A stretch of DNA of 7,818 nt from an uncultured Prevotellaceae bacterium. GTDB lineage: Bacteria; Bacteroidota; Bacteroidia; Bacteroidales; Bacteroidaceae. This document shows positions 1-6,818 of this stretch, piece after piece. The translations under genes were made by a program, and so were the position numbers. Below the pieces are notes generated by a model. It was not told where the DNA came from. It worked only from the letters and a program-made list of their open reading frames with translations, and searched no databases. The stretch lies in NCBI GenBank assembly GCA_937902455.1, contig CALELI010000154.1:1-7818 (forward strand), in the 5' to 3' direction. Numbering within the stretch: the stretch's first letter is position 1; every line of letters begins with the position of its first letter.

Positions 1-132
1 AACCCATTGTTATGCTTGTTTATTAAAACGGTGAATTTTTAGAACCCACCTTTATATTTTACACAAGAATTTGTGAATTATTAAGAATTTTCTAAATTCT
101 CGAATTTTAGTGTTTGAGAAAAATGAGTCCAC
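1..132. other. AT-rich intergenic region downstream of thiL
   Basis: I see no gene in this stretch, which follows the thiL stop codon. It is strongly AT-rich and holds two small inverted repeats: CACAA-N4-TTGTG at 62-75 and AGAATTT-N3-AAATTCT at 84-100. Variants of GAATTT recur several times between 67 and 108. On the minus strand the second hairpin is not followed by a clear T-run, so it is at best a weak end for the thiL transcript. A minus-strand ATG lies at 7-5, but only two more codons-worth of sequence remain, so a following gene cannot be supported. Confidence 0.6.
84..100 (-). repeat. Short AT-rich inverted repeat after thiL
   Basis: A perfect 7-bp inverted repeat with a 3-nt loop (AGAATTT, TCT, AAATTCT) lies about 33 nt beyond the thiL stop. 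The stem has one G:C pair per arm and no clean U-tract follows it on the minus strand. A role in ending the transcript is possible but weak. A second imperfect element, CACAA-N4-TTGTG, follows at 75-62. Confidence 0.3.
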
Positions 133-1233
133 TCATTCCTTCAGCGCTTCCCAGCCTTGGGCCTTGAGGTCAAATTCCTGATCATCACGGGTGATGAGGC
201 GCTGGCCGAGTTCTTTCTTTGTGATGTAGCCTATGAGCTTGATGCCTTCGATTGCTTCGACCTTGTCGTGGTCGGCAAGTGGTACGGTGAAGAGAAGTTC
301 ATAGTCTTCTCCTCCGTTCAGGGCACAGGTGGTGAGATTCATGTTGAATTCCTCTGCTGCTACTGCTGTCTGGTAGTCGATAGGGATGCGCTCCTCATAG
401 ACCCTGCAACCACATTCTGACTGTTTGCAGATATGCATGAGTTCACTTGAGAGTCCATCGCTGATGTCCATCATGGCAGTAGGGCGTATACCTGCATCGC
501 GGAGTTTCATGATGATGTCTCTGCGTGCTTCTGGCTTGAGCTGGCGCTCCAGGAGATATTCGCGTCCTTCGAATGCCTCGCTTGATGAATTGGCCTCGAT
601 TTCTTCAAGTGATACGTTCTTGCCTCCTTCCTGAATCTTCTTCTGTGCCTCCTGATACTGTGCCTCCCATACGGCCTTCTCGCGTTCAAGAAGCTGGAGT
701 CCCATATATGCAGCACCTAAGTCACCACTGACGCAGATGAGGTCGGTGTCTTTTGCTCCGTTGCGGCAGATGGCCTTTCCTTTCTCAACCTCACCGATAC
801 AGGTAATGCTGATGGTGAGTCCAGTGAGTGAACTGCATGTGTCGCCACCTACGAGGTCCACTTCGTGCTCCTTGCATGCCAGCAACATGCCGGAATAGAG
901 TTCTTCCATGTCTTCCACTTCGAATCTCTTGCTGATTCCGAGACTTACGGTAATCTGGCGTGGTGTACCTCCCATGGCATATACGTCGCTGAGATTGACC
1001 ATCACGGCCTTATAGCCGAGATGCTTGAGGGGAACGTATGTGAGGTCGAAATGCACTCCTTCCAGTAACAGGTCTGTGGTGACGAGGCTCTCTTTCGGAG
1101 TGTCGCTACCATTCTGATAGTCTATGATGGCACAATCGTCCCCAATGCCCTTGATGGTGGAGGCGTTCTGTGGCTTGATGTCTTTTGTAAGATGATTGAT
1201 GAGTCCGAATTCACCAAGTTCCTTTATCTGCAT
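133..1233 (-). CDS. thiL: Thiamine-monophosphate kinase ThiL
   Basis: Cytosolic kinase that phosphorylates thiamine monophosphate with ATP to give thiamine diphosphate, the last step of cofactor synthesis. The 366-residue protein shows the ThiL/PurM-like (AIRS) fold motifs in order: GDDCA at 31-35, TTDLLLEGVHF at 52-62 (substrate and metal region), NLSD at 80-83, GGD at 129-131, MDISDG at 255-260 and NGGEDYELL from 307. The Asp-rich motifs that hold magnesium and phosphates are intact. It is longer than the usual roughly 325-345 residues; the excess is a charged, helix-like insert at about 181-228 that includes a Glu/Lys/Gln/Ser-rich piece at 195-220. The ATG start overlaps the end of lpxK by 23 nt, and an AAAGGA Shine-Dalgarno-like site lies just before it, so translation is probably coupled to lpxK. 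No other thiamine gene is in the window. Confidence 0.95.
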   Translation of the reverse strand: MQIKELGEFGLINHLTKDIKPQNASTIKGIGDDCAIIDYQNGSDTPKESLVTTDLLLEGVHFDLTYVPLKHLGYKAVMVNLSDVYAMGGTPRQITVSLGISKRFEVEDMEELYSGMLLACKEHEVDLVGGDTCSSLTGLTISITCIGEVEKGKAICRNGAKDTDLICVSGDLGAAYMGLQLLEREKAVWEAQYQEAQKKIQEGGKNVSLEEIEANSSSEAFEGREYLLERQLKPEARRDIIMKLRDAGIRPTAMMDISDGLSSELMHICKQSECGCRVYEERIPIDYQTAVAAEEFNMNLTTCALNGGEDYELLFTVPLADHDKVEAIEGIKLIGYITKKELGQRLITRDDQEFDLKAQGWEALKE

Positions 1234-2227
1234 AATCCTTTATGATTTTATTGAATTGTTCTTGCTGGTTGTTGAGTATACTTGTCTCTACTGATACGAC
1301 CTTTATCGGTAACTGGCTGACAGCAAATGCCTGGAGCTTTGCTGCGTCTTTCTCTGTAGTGATGATGATTCGTCCTTCTGCCTGCTGTCTGATGCGCTCG
1401 ATGTCATGTGGAGAATAGTCGTAGTGGTCCGGGTAATTTATGGCAATCACGTCGTTGCCCAGTTCCTTCAGTTTGTCCTCGAGCGGTTTCGGGTTGGCTA
1501 TTCCTGTGACGAGAAGCACGGACGAGTTTTCTGGAAGTTCAGAATACTTGTAGGTTGAGTAGAACAGCTGTTGCCAGTGAGCAGGTTTCATCTGCTGCTC
1601 TATGGCATTCTGTTCTGTCGGCGACAGGTTCACTGGGCATTTCGTGATGACTATCAGGTCTGCCCTGTCTGCCCGTTTGTGGAGTTCTCTCAGTCGTCCG
1701 GCAGGGAGTAGGTGGTCGTGGTAGACAGGTCGGTTATAGTCAGCAAGCAGGATGCTGAGTCCGGCCTTTACCTTTCTGTGCTGGTAGGCATCATCAAGAA
1801 GGATGCATATCTTCCTTGGGTCTTTGTCGGCTTTCAGGATGTTTGACAGTATCTCAATGCCATGACATCTGTCCTCGTCGACTGCTATCAGCACGTCGGG
1901 GAACTTGCTGTGCATCTGGTAGGGCTCATCACCAATCTCTGCTGCTGTAGTACCATCTTTTGCCACAAGGAACCCTTTTGTCTTACGTTTGTATCCTCTG
2001 CTGAGGACTGCAATCTTATGCGTATCCTTGAGCAGGCGGATGAGGTGTTCCGTATGCGGAGTCTTGCCTGTTCCTCCTACCGTGATGTTCCCCACGCAGA
2101 TAACCGGCACGTCGAATGACCTGGACGACAGAATTCCGCAATCATACATGATGTTGCGGATTTCTGTTCCTATTCCATACAGCCAGCTGAATGGCAGGAG
2201 TAATGGTGTGTATGCAGGTTGATTCAA
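1211..2227 (-). CDS. lpxK: Tetraacyldisaccharide 4'-kinase LpxK
   Basis: Inner-membrane-associated kinase that phosphorylates the 4' position of the lipid A disaccharide precursor, giving lipid IVA, in the Raetz pathway. At 338 residues it has normal length. Visible motifs: a hydrophobic N-terminal segment with PFSWLYG (12-18) expected to touch the membrane; GNITVGGTGKTP at 46-57, the family P-loop; LSRGYKRKTKG from 75; GDEP at 99-102, whose Asp100 should match the catalytic Asp of Aquifex LpxK; LDDAYQH at 144-150; PDHYDY at 266-271; and TEKDAAKL at 291-298. The start appears to be TTG at 2227: no ATG or GTG lies between it and the sppA stop, and the first internal Met is residue 27, which would remove the conserved N-terminal segment. 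It sits 12 nt after sppA and overlaps thiL by 23 nt, so it is surely in the same transcript. Confidence 0.95.
   Translation of the reverse strand: MNQPAYTPLLLPFSWLYGIGTEIRNIMYDCGILSSRSFDVPVICVGNITVGGTGKTPHTEHLIRLLKDTHKIAVLSRGYKRKTKGFLVAKDGTTAAEIGDEPYQMHSKFPDVLIAVDEDRCHGIEILSNILKADKDPRKICILLDDAYQHRKVKAGLSILLADYNRPVYHDHLLPAGRLRELHKRADRADLIVITKCPVNLSPTEQNAIEQQMKPAHWQQLFYSTYKYSELPENSSVLLVTGIANPKPLEDKLKELGNDVIAINYPDHYDYSPHDIERIRQQAEGRIIITTEKDAAKLQAFAVSQLPIKVVSVETSILNNQQEQFNKIIKDYADKGTW
1236..1241 (-). promoter_or_regulatory. Shine-Dalgarno-like site for thiL inside lpxK
   Basis: AAAGGA reads on the minus strand 2 nt before the thiL ATG, within the last codons of lpxK. The spacing is shorter than usual, but the site supports ATG at 1233 as the start and re-initiation by ribosomes finishing lpxK. 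Most other genes here have no such site, as is usual in Bacteroidota. Confidence 0.4.
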
Positions 2228-2239
2228 ATGAATGTTGCT

Positions 2240-4033
2240 TTACAAATTAAAGTTGAGCTTGTATGGCATTGCTGCCTTAATGCCTGGCTCTGTCGTCATC
2301 TGACGTACAGAACGGAACATGTCATAATATTCTCCGAATGTCTCGCTAAGCTTGGCATCGGCATAACTTGTACCTTCAACCTGTTCCATAAGTTGTTCGA
2401 GCATGCTTGCCTGTTCTGGGTATGTAGCAACCGTATACTTATCCAGCTTTGCTTTCTTCTTTGCTACTGCTATTGCATCATCAAGGTTTCCGAGCTGGTC
2501 AACCAGACCAATCTGCTTTGCGTGAACGCCTGTCCATACTCGTCCTTCTCCGATGACCTTGATGGAATCCTGTGGCATGTGACGACCGTCAGCACATCTC
2601 TTGGTGAACAGTTCGTAGCCACGATTGATATATTTCTGGAGAACAGCGCTCTCGTCGGCTGTCATAGGACGGAAATAGTTGCCGAAGTCGCCGTACTTGT
2701 GAGTCTTTACAACCTGTGAGTGGACTCCAATCTTCTGTTCCAGCAACTCGCTTGCCTCTGGGAACATTCCGAAGATTCCGATACTTCCTGTGAGGGTAGT
2801 TGGTTCTGCGACAATCCAGTCTGCGGCGCATGAGATGTAGTAGCCTCCGCTGGCTGCATATCCGCCCATAGATACTACGATAGGTTTCTTTGCCTTGATG
2901 TTCATCACCTGATGCCATATCTGCTCACTTGCGTAGGCACTTCCTCCCGGAGAGTTGACGCGAAGGACAACTGCCTTGACATCATCGTCGTCAGCAAGTT
3001 CCTTGAGGTCACGGATGACGTCTTTGCCTACAATCATCGCTTCCTGAGAGAGACTGAGTCCCTGCTGCTGTTCCTGTACTATTTCTCCACATGCATAGTA
3101 GACTGCAATCTTGTCCTTGTTGCCTTCCTTTGGCTTTGCATTGGCATTCTTTGCTACATCTGTGTATGATATGGTGTTGTAATCGTCCGGTTCATCGACT
3201 TTTGCCATGTGTGCAATCACGTTCGGAACTTCGTCGGAATAGATGACCTTGTCGATAAATTTAATCTTCTTCAGTTCCTTTGCCTCCATGAATATTGCTG
3301 CGCTGTCGGCTGCTGCATTGAGGGCGTCGACTGATATGTTTCTCGACTTGCTGATGTCGCTGCACAGCTTGTTCCATATTTCTGTGTCCATCACGGTCAG
3401 CTGCTCACGGTTGGCATCACTGATTTCATTGAGGATATAAGGTTCTACTGCGCTCTTGTAGGTTCCAACCTTGAAAATCTGCATCTTCACGCCGAGCTTG
3501 TCGAGTATGTCCTTGTAGTAGAGAACCTGGTTGGCCATTCCGACCCAGTTGACCATGCCCTCTGGATTGATGAGAATGGAGTCTGCTGTACTGCAAAGAT
3601 AATATTCGCCCTGAGAGTAGTTATCTCCGTATGCAACGATGAACTTACCGCTTTTCTTGAAGTCCAGGAGCTGGTTGCGGATAGCCTCAAGGGTTGCTGG
3701 CGTACTTCCAGTCAGAGCACCTGCCTCGATGTAGATACCCTTTATCTTGTCATCTTCCTTTGCTGCCTTGATGGCAGATGTGATTTCGTCAAGTCCCATC
3801 GTGCTGCTTGCAATGGAATTGCCGAAAAGAGATGCGAATGGATTTTCTTCTGCACGTTCTTCTATTGTTCCGTTGAGCTGGAGAACCATGACAGAGTTGT
3901 CGCGAACTTTTACTGTGTCTGTCTGCATGGATGCCATTCCGATAAGTGAAATGACAGACAGCACTGCGAGAATAAGGCCAACCAGAATAAGACCGGTTAC
4001 TGTGGCCAAAACATATTTCAGGAAATCTTTCAT
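2240..4033 (-). CDS. sppA: Signal peptide peptidase SppA (67K type, protease IV)
   Basis: Membrane-anchored serine protease that degrades cleaved signal peptides and other membrane-embedded peptides, with its active site on the periplasmic side. The 597-residue length fits the long, tandem-domain SppA of Gram-negative bacteria. A hydrophobic transmembrane segment spans about 8-33. Two S49 peptidase domains follow: the first, about 47-270, carries TYKSAVEPY at 191-199, with Lys193 as the likely general base (E. coli Lys209). The second, about 308-530, carries RVNSPGGSA at 358-366 and GYAASGGYYIS at 391-401, with Ser395 as the likely nucleophile (E. coli Ser409). The Ser-Lys pair is thus intact and split across the two domains as in the E. 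coli enzyme. The ATG start has no visible Shine-Dalgarno site. It follows the glycoside hydrolase gene by 38 nt and precedes lpxK by 12 nt. Confidence 0.95.
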   Translation of the reverse strand: MKDFLKYVLATVTGLILVGLILAVLSVISLIGMASMQTDTVKVRDNSVMVLQLNGTIEERAEENPFASLFGNSIASSTMGLDEITSAIKAAKEDDKIKGIYIEAGALTGSTPATLEAIRNQLLDFKKSGKFIVAYGDNYSQGEYYLCSTADSILINPEGMVNWVGMANQVLYYKDILDKLGVKMQIFKVGTYKSAVEPYILNEISDANREQLTVMDTEIWNKLCSDISKSRNISVDALNAAADSAAIFMEAKELKKIKFIDKVIYSDEVPNVIAHMAKVDEPDDYNTISYTDVAKNANAKPKEGNKDKIAVYYACGEIVQEQQQGLSLSQEAMIVGKDVIRDLKELADDDDVKAVVLRVNSPGGSAYASEQIWHQVMNIKAKKPIVVSMGGYAASGGYYISCAADWIVAEPTTLTGSIGIFGMFPEASELLEQKIGVHSQVVKTHKYGDFGNYFRPMTADESAVLQKYINRGYELFTKRCADGRHMPQDSIKVIGEGRVWTGVHAKQIGLVDQLGNLDDAIAVAKKKAKLDKYTVATYPEQASMLEQLMEQVEGTSYADAKLSETFGEYYDMFRSVRQMTTEPGIKAAMPYKLNFNL

Positions 4034-4034
4034 A

Positions 4035-4080
4035 ATTATTTGTTTTATGTATATAGTAGTCGGTAGAATTATTATTTGTT
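4035..4080 (-). repeat. 10-bp direct repeat bracketing the GH-sppA gap
   Basis: The 10-mer AACAAATAAT (minus strand) occurs at 4080-4071, covering the stop codon of the glycoside hydrolase gene, and again at 4044-4035, just before the sppA ATG. The copies are 36 bp apart from start to start. The sequence is low in complexity, so chance is possible; a replication-slippage origin is the alternative. I see no Bacteroidota-type promoter in the gap. Confidence 0.35.
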
Positions 4081-5205
4081 GTAGCGTGTGTATTCACATG
4101 CAGCGAGCAACCATGCTCCGGTTCCGAATGGAGCCTGTGACTTGGCATCTACTGTGCGGGTCGGGTCGGGTTTTTCACCTATTGGCTGAACATAGCCTAT
4201 CGTCCCGTCTGGCTGGAGAGCCACTTCGGTGAGGTATTTCCATGCCTTGTTGATTACTGGCGCAAATTCACTCTTGCTGAGAAGTCCGTTGTTCACACCC
4301 CAGAGCATTCCGTATGTGAAGAATGCTGTGCCGCTTGTCTCGTAGCCGGGAGCATCATCTTCGCAGAGCATGGAACGACTCCAGTAACCACCTTCCTGCT
4401 GGCACTTTGCTACGGCTTTTGCAAGTTGCTGGAAGCGCTGAACATAGAATGGGCGGTGCTTGTAGTCCTTTGGCATGTCCTTCAGCACTCGTGCCAGTCC
4501 TGCCAGAACCCATCCGTCGCCTCTTGCCCAGAAACTCTTGCCTTCATTGCACGCTGTCTTTACCTTTGGCCATACGTACTTTCCGTCACGATAGTAGAGA
4601 TGGTCGTCCTTGTCGAACAGGAGGTCGTCTGTCCATTTGAAGCATTCATATTGCTTTTCAAGCAGTTTCTCGTCATGAGTGACTGTGTACAACTTTGTGA
4701 ATATCGGCATTCCCATATAGAGGGCATCCGACCACCACCAGTAGTCGTTTGCCTCCGTTGATGCCTGATAGTTCATCACCTCCAGTGCACGGTTTATCCA
4801 CAGCCTGTAATCGGGAGAATCAGGAGTCTTCCCGGTCATCTTGTAGAGGTCAATATATACCTGGAAGCATATCTGCCAGTCGGCAAAGAGTACATGATTG
4901 TGGTCTTCGCCGTAGGTCTTGTATTCCCATTTGCTTGTGTCTGTCTGTCGTGCACCTTGCCATTTGTTGTATTCGCACCATGCAATGGTGTAGTCAAGAT
5001 ACGCCTGCTCCTGGGTGAGTTCCATTGCTTCCATATTTCCGGTGAAATAGGCAGCATTGTCCCAGAATCCCCTGCATTGAGGCTTGTGGGTGGCCTGCCA
5101 TTTGTCGTTCACTTTGCGTATCATGGAGATTACGTCCTCGTTGCCTTTTGCTGACATGCTGGCAAGAACCATGATAGATAAGACTGTAAAGATAGCTTTT
5201 TTCAT
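4072..5205 (-). CDS. Secreted GH88/GH105-type unsaturated glycuronyl hydrolase
   Basis: Likely removes the 4,5-unsaturated uronic acid that polysaccharide lyases leave on the non-reducing end of oligosaccharides, using hydration of the double bond (known GH88/GH105 chemistry). The 377-residue length and (alpha/alpha)6-barrel motif pattern fit this family: WWWSDALYMGMPIF at 156-169, where Asp160 is the best candidate for the general acid matching YteR Asp143; an earlier FADWQI segment with Asp109; WARGDGW at 226-232; ETSGTAFFTYGM at 289-300; and FGTGAWLLAACEY at 360-372. A Sec signal peptide (Lys2-Lys3, hydrophobic 4-15, cleavage near 18-20, no lipobox Cys) points to the periplasm. Sequence alone does not settle rhamnogalacturonyl, other pectin or glycosaminoglycan substrates; GH105 is favoured. 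Its ATG overlaps the upstream TGA stop as ATGA, so translation is coupled. No lyase, SusC/SusD or sensor gene is nearby, unusual for such an enzyme. Confidence 0.87.
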   Translation of the reverse strand: MKKAIFTVLSIMVLASMSAKGNEDVISMIRKVNDKWQATHKPQCRGFWDNAAYFTGNMEAMELTQEQAYLDYTIAWCEYNKWQGARQTDTSKWEYKTYGEDHNHVLFADWQICFQVYIDLYKMTGKTPDSPDYRLWINRALEVMNYQASTEANDYWWWSDALYMGMPIFTKLYTVTHDEKLLEKQYECFKWTDDLLFDKDDHLYYRDGKYVWPKVKTACNEGKSFWARGDGWVLAGLARVLKDMPKDYKHRPFYVQRFQQLAKAVAKCQQEGGYWSRSMLCEDDAPGYETSGTAFFTYGMLWGVNNGLLSKSEFAPVINKAWKYLTEVALQPDGTIGYVQPIGEKPDPTRTVDAKSQAPFGTGAWLLAACEYTRYNK

Positions 5206-6671
5206 ATTTGAATAGGTTTGAGATTGAGTTTCAGTGCTTCGGCCAGTAACATTTCTTTTGCAGGCTCGTATTCGTTAGGTATTGCACCGTCGAGTATGGC
5301 ATCCTTTATCTTGCTCTTCAGCAGCCCTACTTCCTGGCATGGTGGAAGTCCGAACATCTGCATGATTTCGTCGCCTCCGATAGGCGGCTGGAAGTTGCGG
5401 ATACGGTCTTTTTCCTCGATGTCTACGAGTTTCACTCTGACCAGTCTGAAGTTCTCCATGAACATGGCTTTTCGTGTCTCGTTCTTCGAGGTCACATCTG
5501 CCTCGCAGAGCATCATCAGGTCGTCGATGTCGTCACCAGCCTCGAAGAGAAGTCTCCGGACTGCCGAGTCGGTCACTTCGTCATCTGCTATTGCAATAGG
5601 ACGCATGTGGAGGTCTACGAGTTTCTCCACGTACTTCATCTTCTCGTTCATCGGGAGTTTCAGCCTGCGGAACATTACAGAGACCATCTTGGCTCCGATG
5701 AAATTATGGTTGTGGAAGGTCCATCCGAGTAGCGGATCCCACCTTTTGCTCTTTGTCTTTCCTATGTCGTGAAGCAGTGCGGCCCATCTCAGCCAGAGTG
5801 AACTGTCTTGATGTGATACATTGTCAACGACTTCAAGGGTGTGGTAGAAATTATTCTTGTGTCCTCTGCCGTTCTTCACTTCCACGATGTCGAGAGCGGT
5901 AAGTTCCGGGAGAATGATGTCGAGCAGTCCACATCTCTGTAAGTCCATGAAACCCTTGGATGGATTGGAAGTGAGCATTATCTTGTTCAGTTCTTCGGAG
6001 ATGCGTTCGCCTGATATAATCTTTATTCTCTCTACATTACGTATCAGTGCTTCGAATGTTTCTTCGTAGATGTCGAAATTCAGCTGGGTGGCAAATCTGA
6101 TGCAGCGCATCATGCGCAACGGATCGTCGCTGAACGTGATGTCGGGGTCGAGTGGGGTACGGATGATTCTGTCTTCCATGTCCTGCAGGCCGTCAAACGG
6201 GTCGACGAGTTCTCCGAACCGTTTGTCGTTAAGACAGATTGCCATTGCGTTGATGGTGAAGTCGCGTCTGTTCTGGTCGTCCTCGAGCGTACCGTCTTCA
6301 ATGATCGGTTTACGTGAGTCGTGGGAATAGGACTCGCGTCTTGCTCCTACGAATTCAAGTTCTACGTTCTTTATCTTCAGTTGTGCGGTACCGAAGTTCT
6401 TGAAGACAGAGAGGCTGGCCTTCTTTCCGATTTCGTCCTTGAGTGCTTTTGCGATTGCAATACCTGGCCGTTCGATGTCCTGGCCATCGTCGTGATGCTG
6501 ATTGATTACAACGAAGTCAACATCTGTTGACGGCCTTTCAAGGAACAGGTCTCTGACAAATCCACCAATCACATAACAATCCAGTCCCAACCTGTCTGCT
6601 GTCTGGGAGATGAGTCGGAATATGGGTTTGTCTATCGCCTTCTTCAGTTCTATGTCCGTCAACTTTTTCAC
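5202..6671 (-). CDS. cca: tRNA nucleotidyltransferase / poly(A) polymerase family protein with HD domain
   Basis: Class II nucleotidyltransferase, most likely adding or repairing the CCA end of tRNAs in the cytosol. In this 489-residue protein the head domain shows GGFVRD at 36-41, the metal-binding DVD at 50-52, RRDFTINAMA at 135-144 and the DDPLRMMRCIRFA stretch at 182-194. A helical tRNA-binding neck follows. An HD phosphohydrolase domain spans about 270-395, with His277, His301-Asp302 (LLHDIGK), His320/His322 and Asp392 as likely metal ligands. A helical tail closes the protein. Poly(A) polymerase or a CC- or A-only activity cannot be excluded from sequence. The start is GTG at 6671: an in-frame TAG lies five codons upstream and the first internal Met is residue 143, beyond the catalytic motifs, so ATG is impossible. 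It opens the five-gene block and overlaps the next gene by ATGA. Confidence 0.93.
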   Translation of the reverse strand: MKKLTDIELKKAIDKPIFRLISQTADRLGLDCYVIGGFVRDLFLERPSTDVDFVVINQHHDDGQDIERPGIAIAKALKDEIGKKASLSVFKNFGTAQLKIKNVELEFVGARRESYSHDSRKPIIEDGTLEDDQNRRDFTINAMAICLNDKRFGELVDPFDGLQDMEDRIIRTPLDPDITFSDDPLRMMRCIRFATQLNFDIYEETFEALIRNVERIKIISGERISEELNKIMLTSNPSKGFMDLQRCGLLDIILPELTALDIVEVKNGRGHKNNFYHTLEVVDNVSHQDSSLWLRWAALLHDIGKTKSKRWDPLLGWTFHNHNFIGAKMVSVMFRRLKLPMNEKMKYVEKLVDLHMRPIAIADDEVTDSAVRRLLFEAGDDIDDLMMLCEADVTSKNETRKAMFMENFRLVRVKLVDIEEKDRIRNFQPPIGGDEIMQMFGLPPCQEVGLLKSKIKDAILDGAIPNEYEPAKEMLLAEALKLNLKPIQI

Positions 6672-6701
6672 GTCAAGTCTGCTCTAATGAAATTTATCTT
6701 G

Positions 6702-6732
6702 CAAAATTACAAAAAAAATAGGTTGCGCCAAA
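6702..6732 (-). promoter_or_regulatory. Bacteroidota-type promoter for the cca-GH-sppA-lpxK-thiL block
   Basis: On the minus strand, TTTG (6732-6729) is followed after exactly 19 bp by TAATTTTG (6709-6702). This matches the known Bacteroidota housekeeping promoter, a -33 TTTG and a -7 TAnnTTTG with 19-21 bp between them. Transcription would begin near 6697, giving a leader of roughly 25 nt before the GTG at 6671, with no clear Shine-Dalgarno site. The -33 box lies in the loop of the preceding terminator hairpin and the spacer includes its T-run. Confidence 0.7.
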
Positions 6733-6751
6733 GTTTTAGCCCAACCTATTT
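6711..6751 (-). terminator. Intrinsic terminator of the secreted-protein gene (possibly bidirectional)
   Basis: On the minus strand AAATAGGTTG (6751-6742) pairs perfectly with CAACCTATTT (6725-6716). After one G:G mismatch, two more G:C pairs close a 10-nt loop. The distal arm runs straight into an uninterrupted 8-T tract (6718-6711). It lies 67 nt past the stop of the gene ending at 6819. The plus strand is also T-rich after the hairpin (6749-6766), so it could work both ways, though no plus-strand gene is visible. The stem is only moderately G:C rich. Confidence 0.7.
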
Positions 6752-6818
6752 GTTATTTTTTTATTTGTGGGGAATTAATTGAACACCCCTTGATTCATTG
6801 TTTTCGGTGAACTGTTAA

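Noticed and set aside
5..7. Minus-strand ATG at the left edge as the start of another gene
   Set aside because: Only a few bases follow before the window ends, with no Shine-Dalgarno site or promoter, so nothing supports it.
2219..2719. 166-codon plus-strand open frame opposite sppA
   Set aside because: It lies almost wholly antisense to the conserved SppA C-terminal region, is rich in Cys, Leu and Phe typical of reverse-strand shadows, and matches no family I know.
3747..4232. 161-codon plus-strand open frame spanning the hydrolase-sppA junction
   Set aside because: It runs antisense to two well-supported genes, has no promoter or ribosome site that I can see, and shows no domain.
4072..5205. 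Hydrolase gene as part of a polysaccharide utilisation locus
   Set aside because: No SusC/SusD pair, lyase, sulfatase or sensor/regulator gene occurs in the window; neighbours are tRNA-processing and envelope genes.
5218..5772. 184-codon plus-strand open frame opposite the cca-type gene
   Set aside because: Its Ser/Phe-rich composition is the reverse-strand image of Glu/Lys/Asp codons in the real gene, whose motifs are intact on the other strand.
133..6671. The five-gene block as a single functional pathway
   Set aside because: The products act on tRNA, oligosaccharides, signal peptides, lipid A and thiamine; close spacing supports co-transcription but not a shared pathway.
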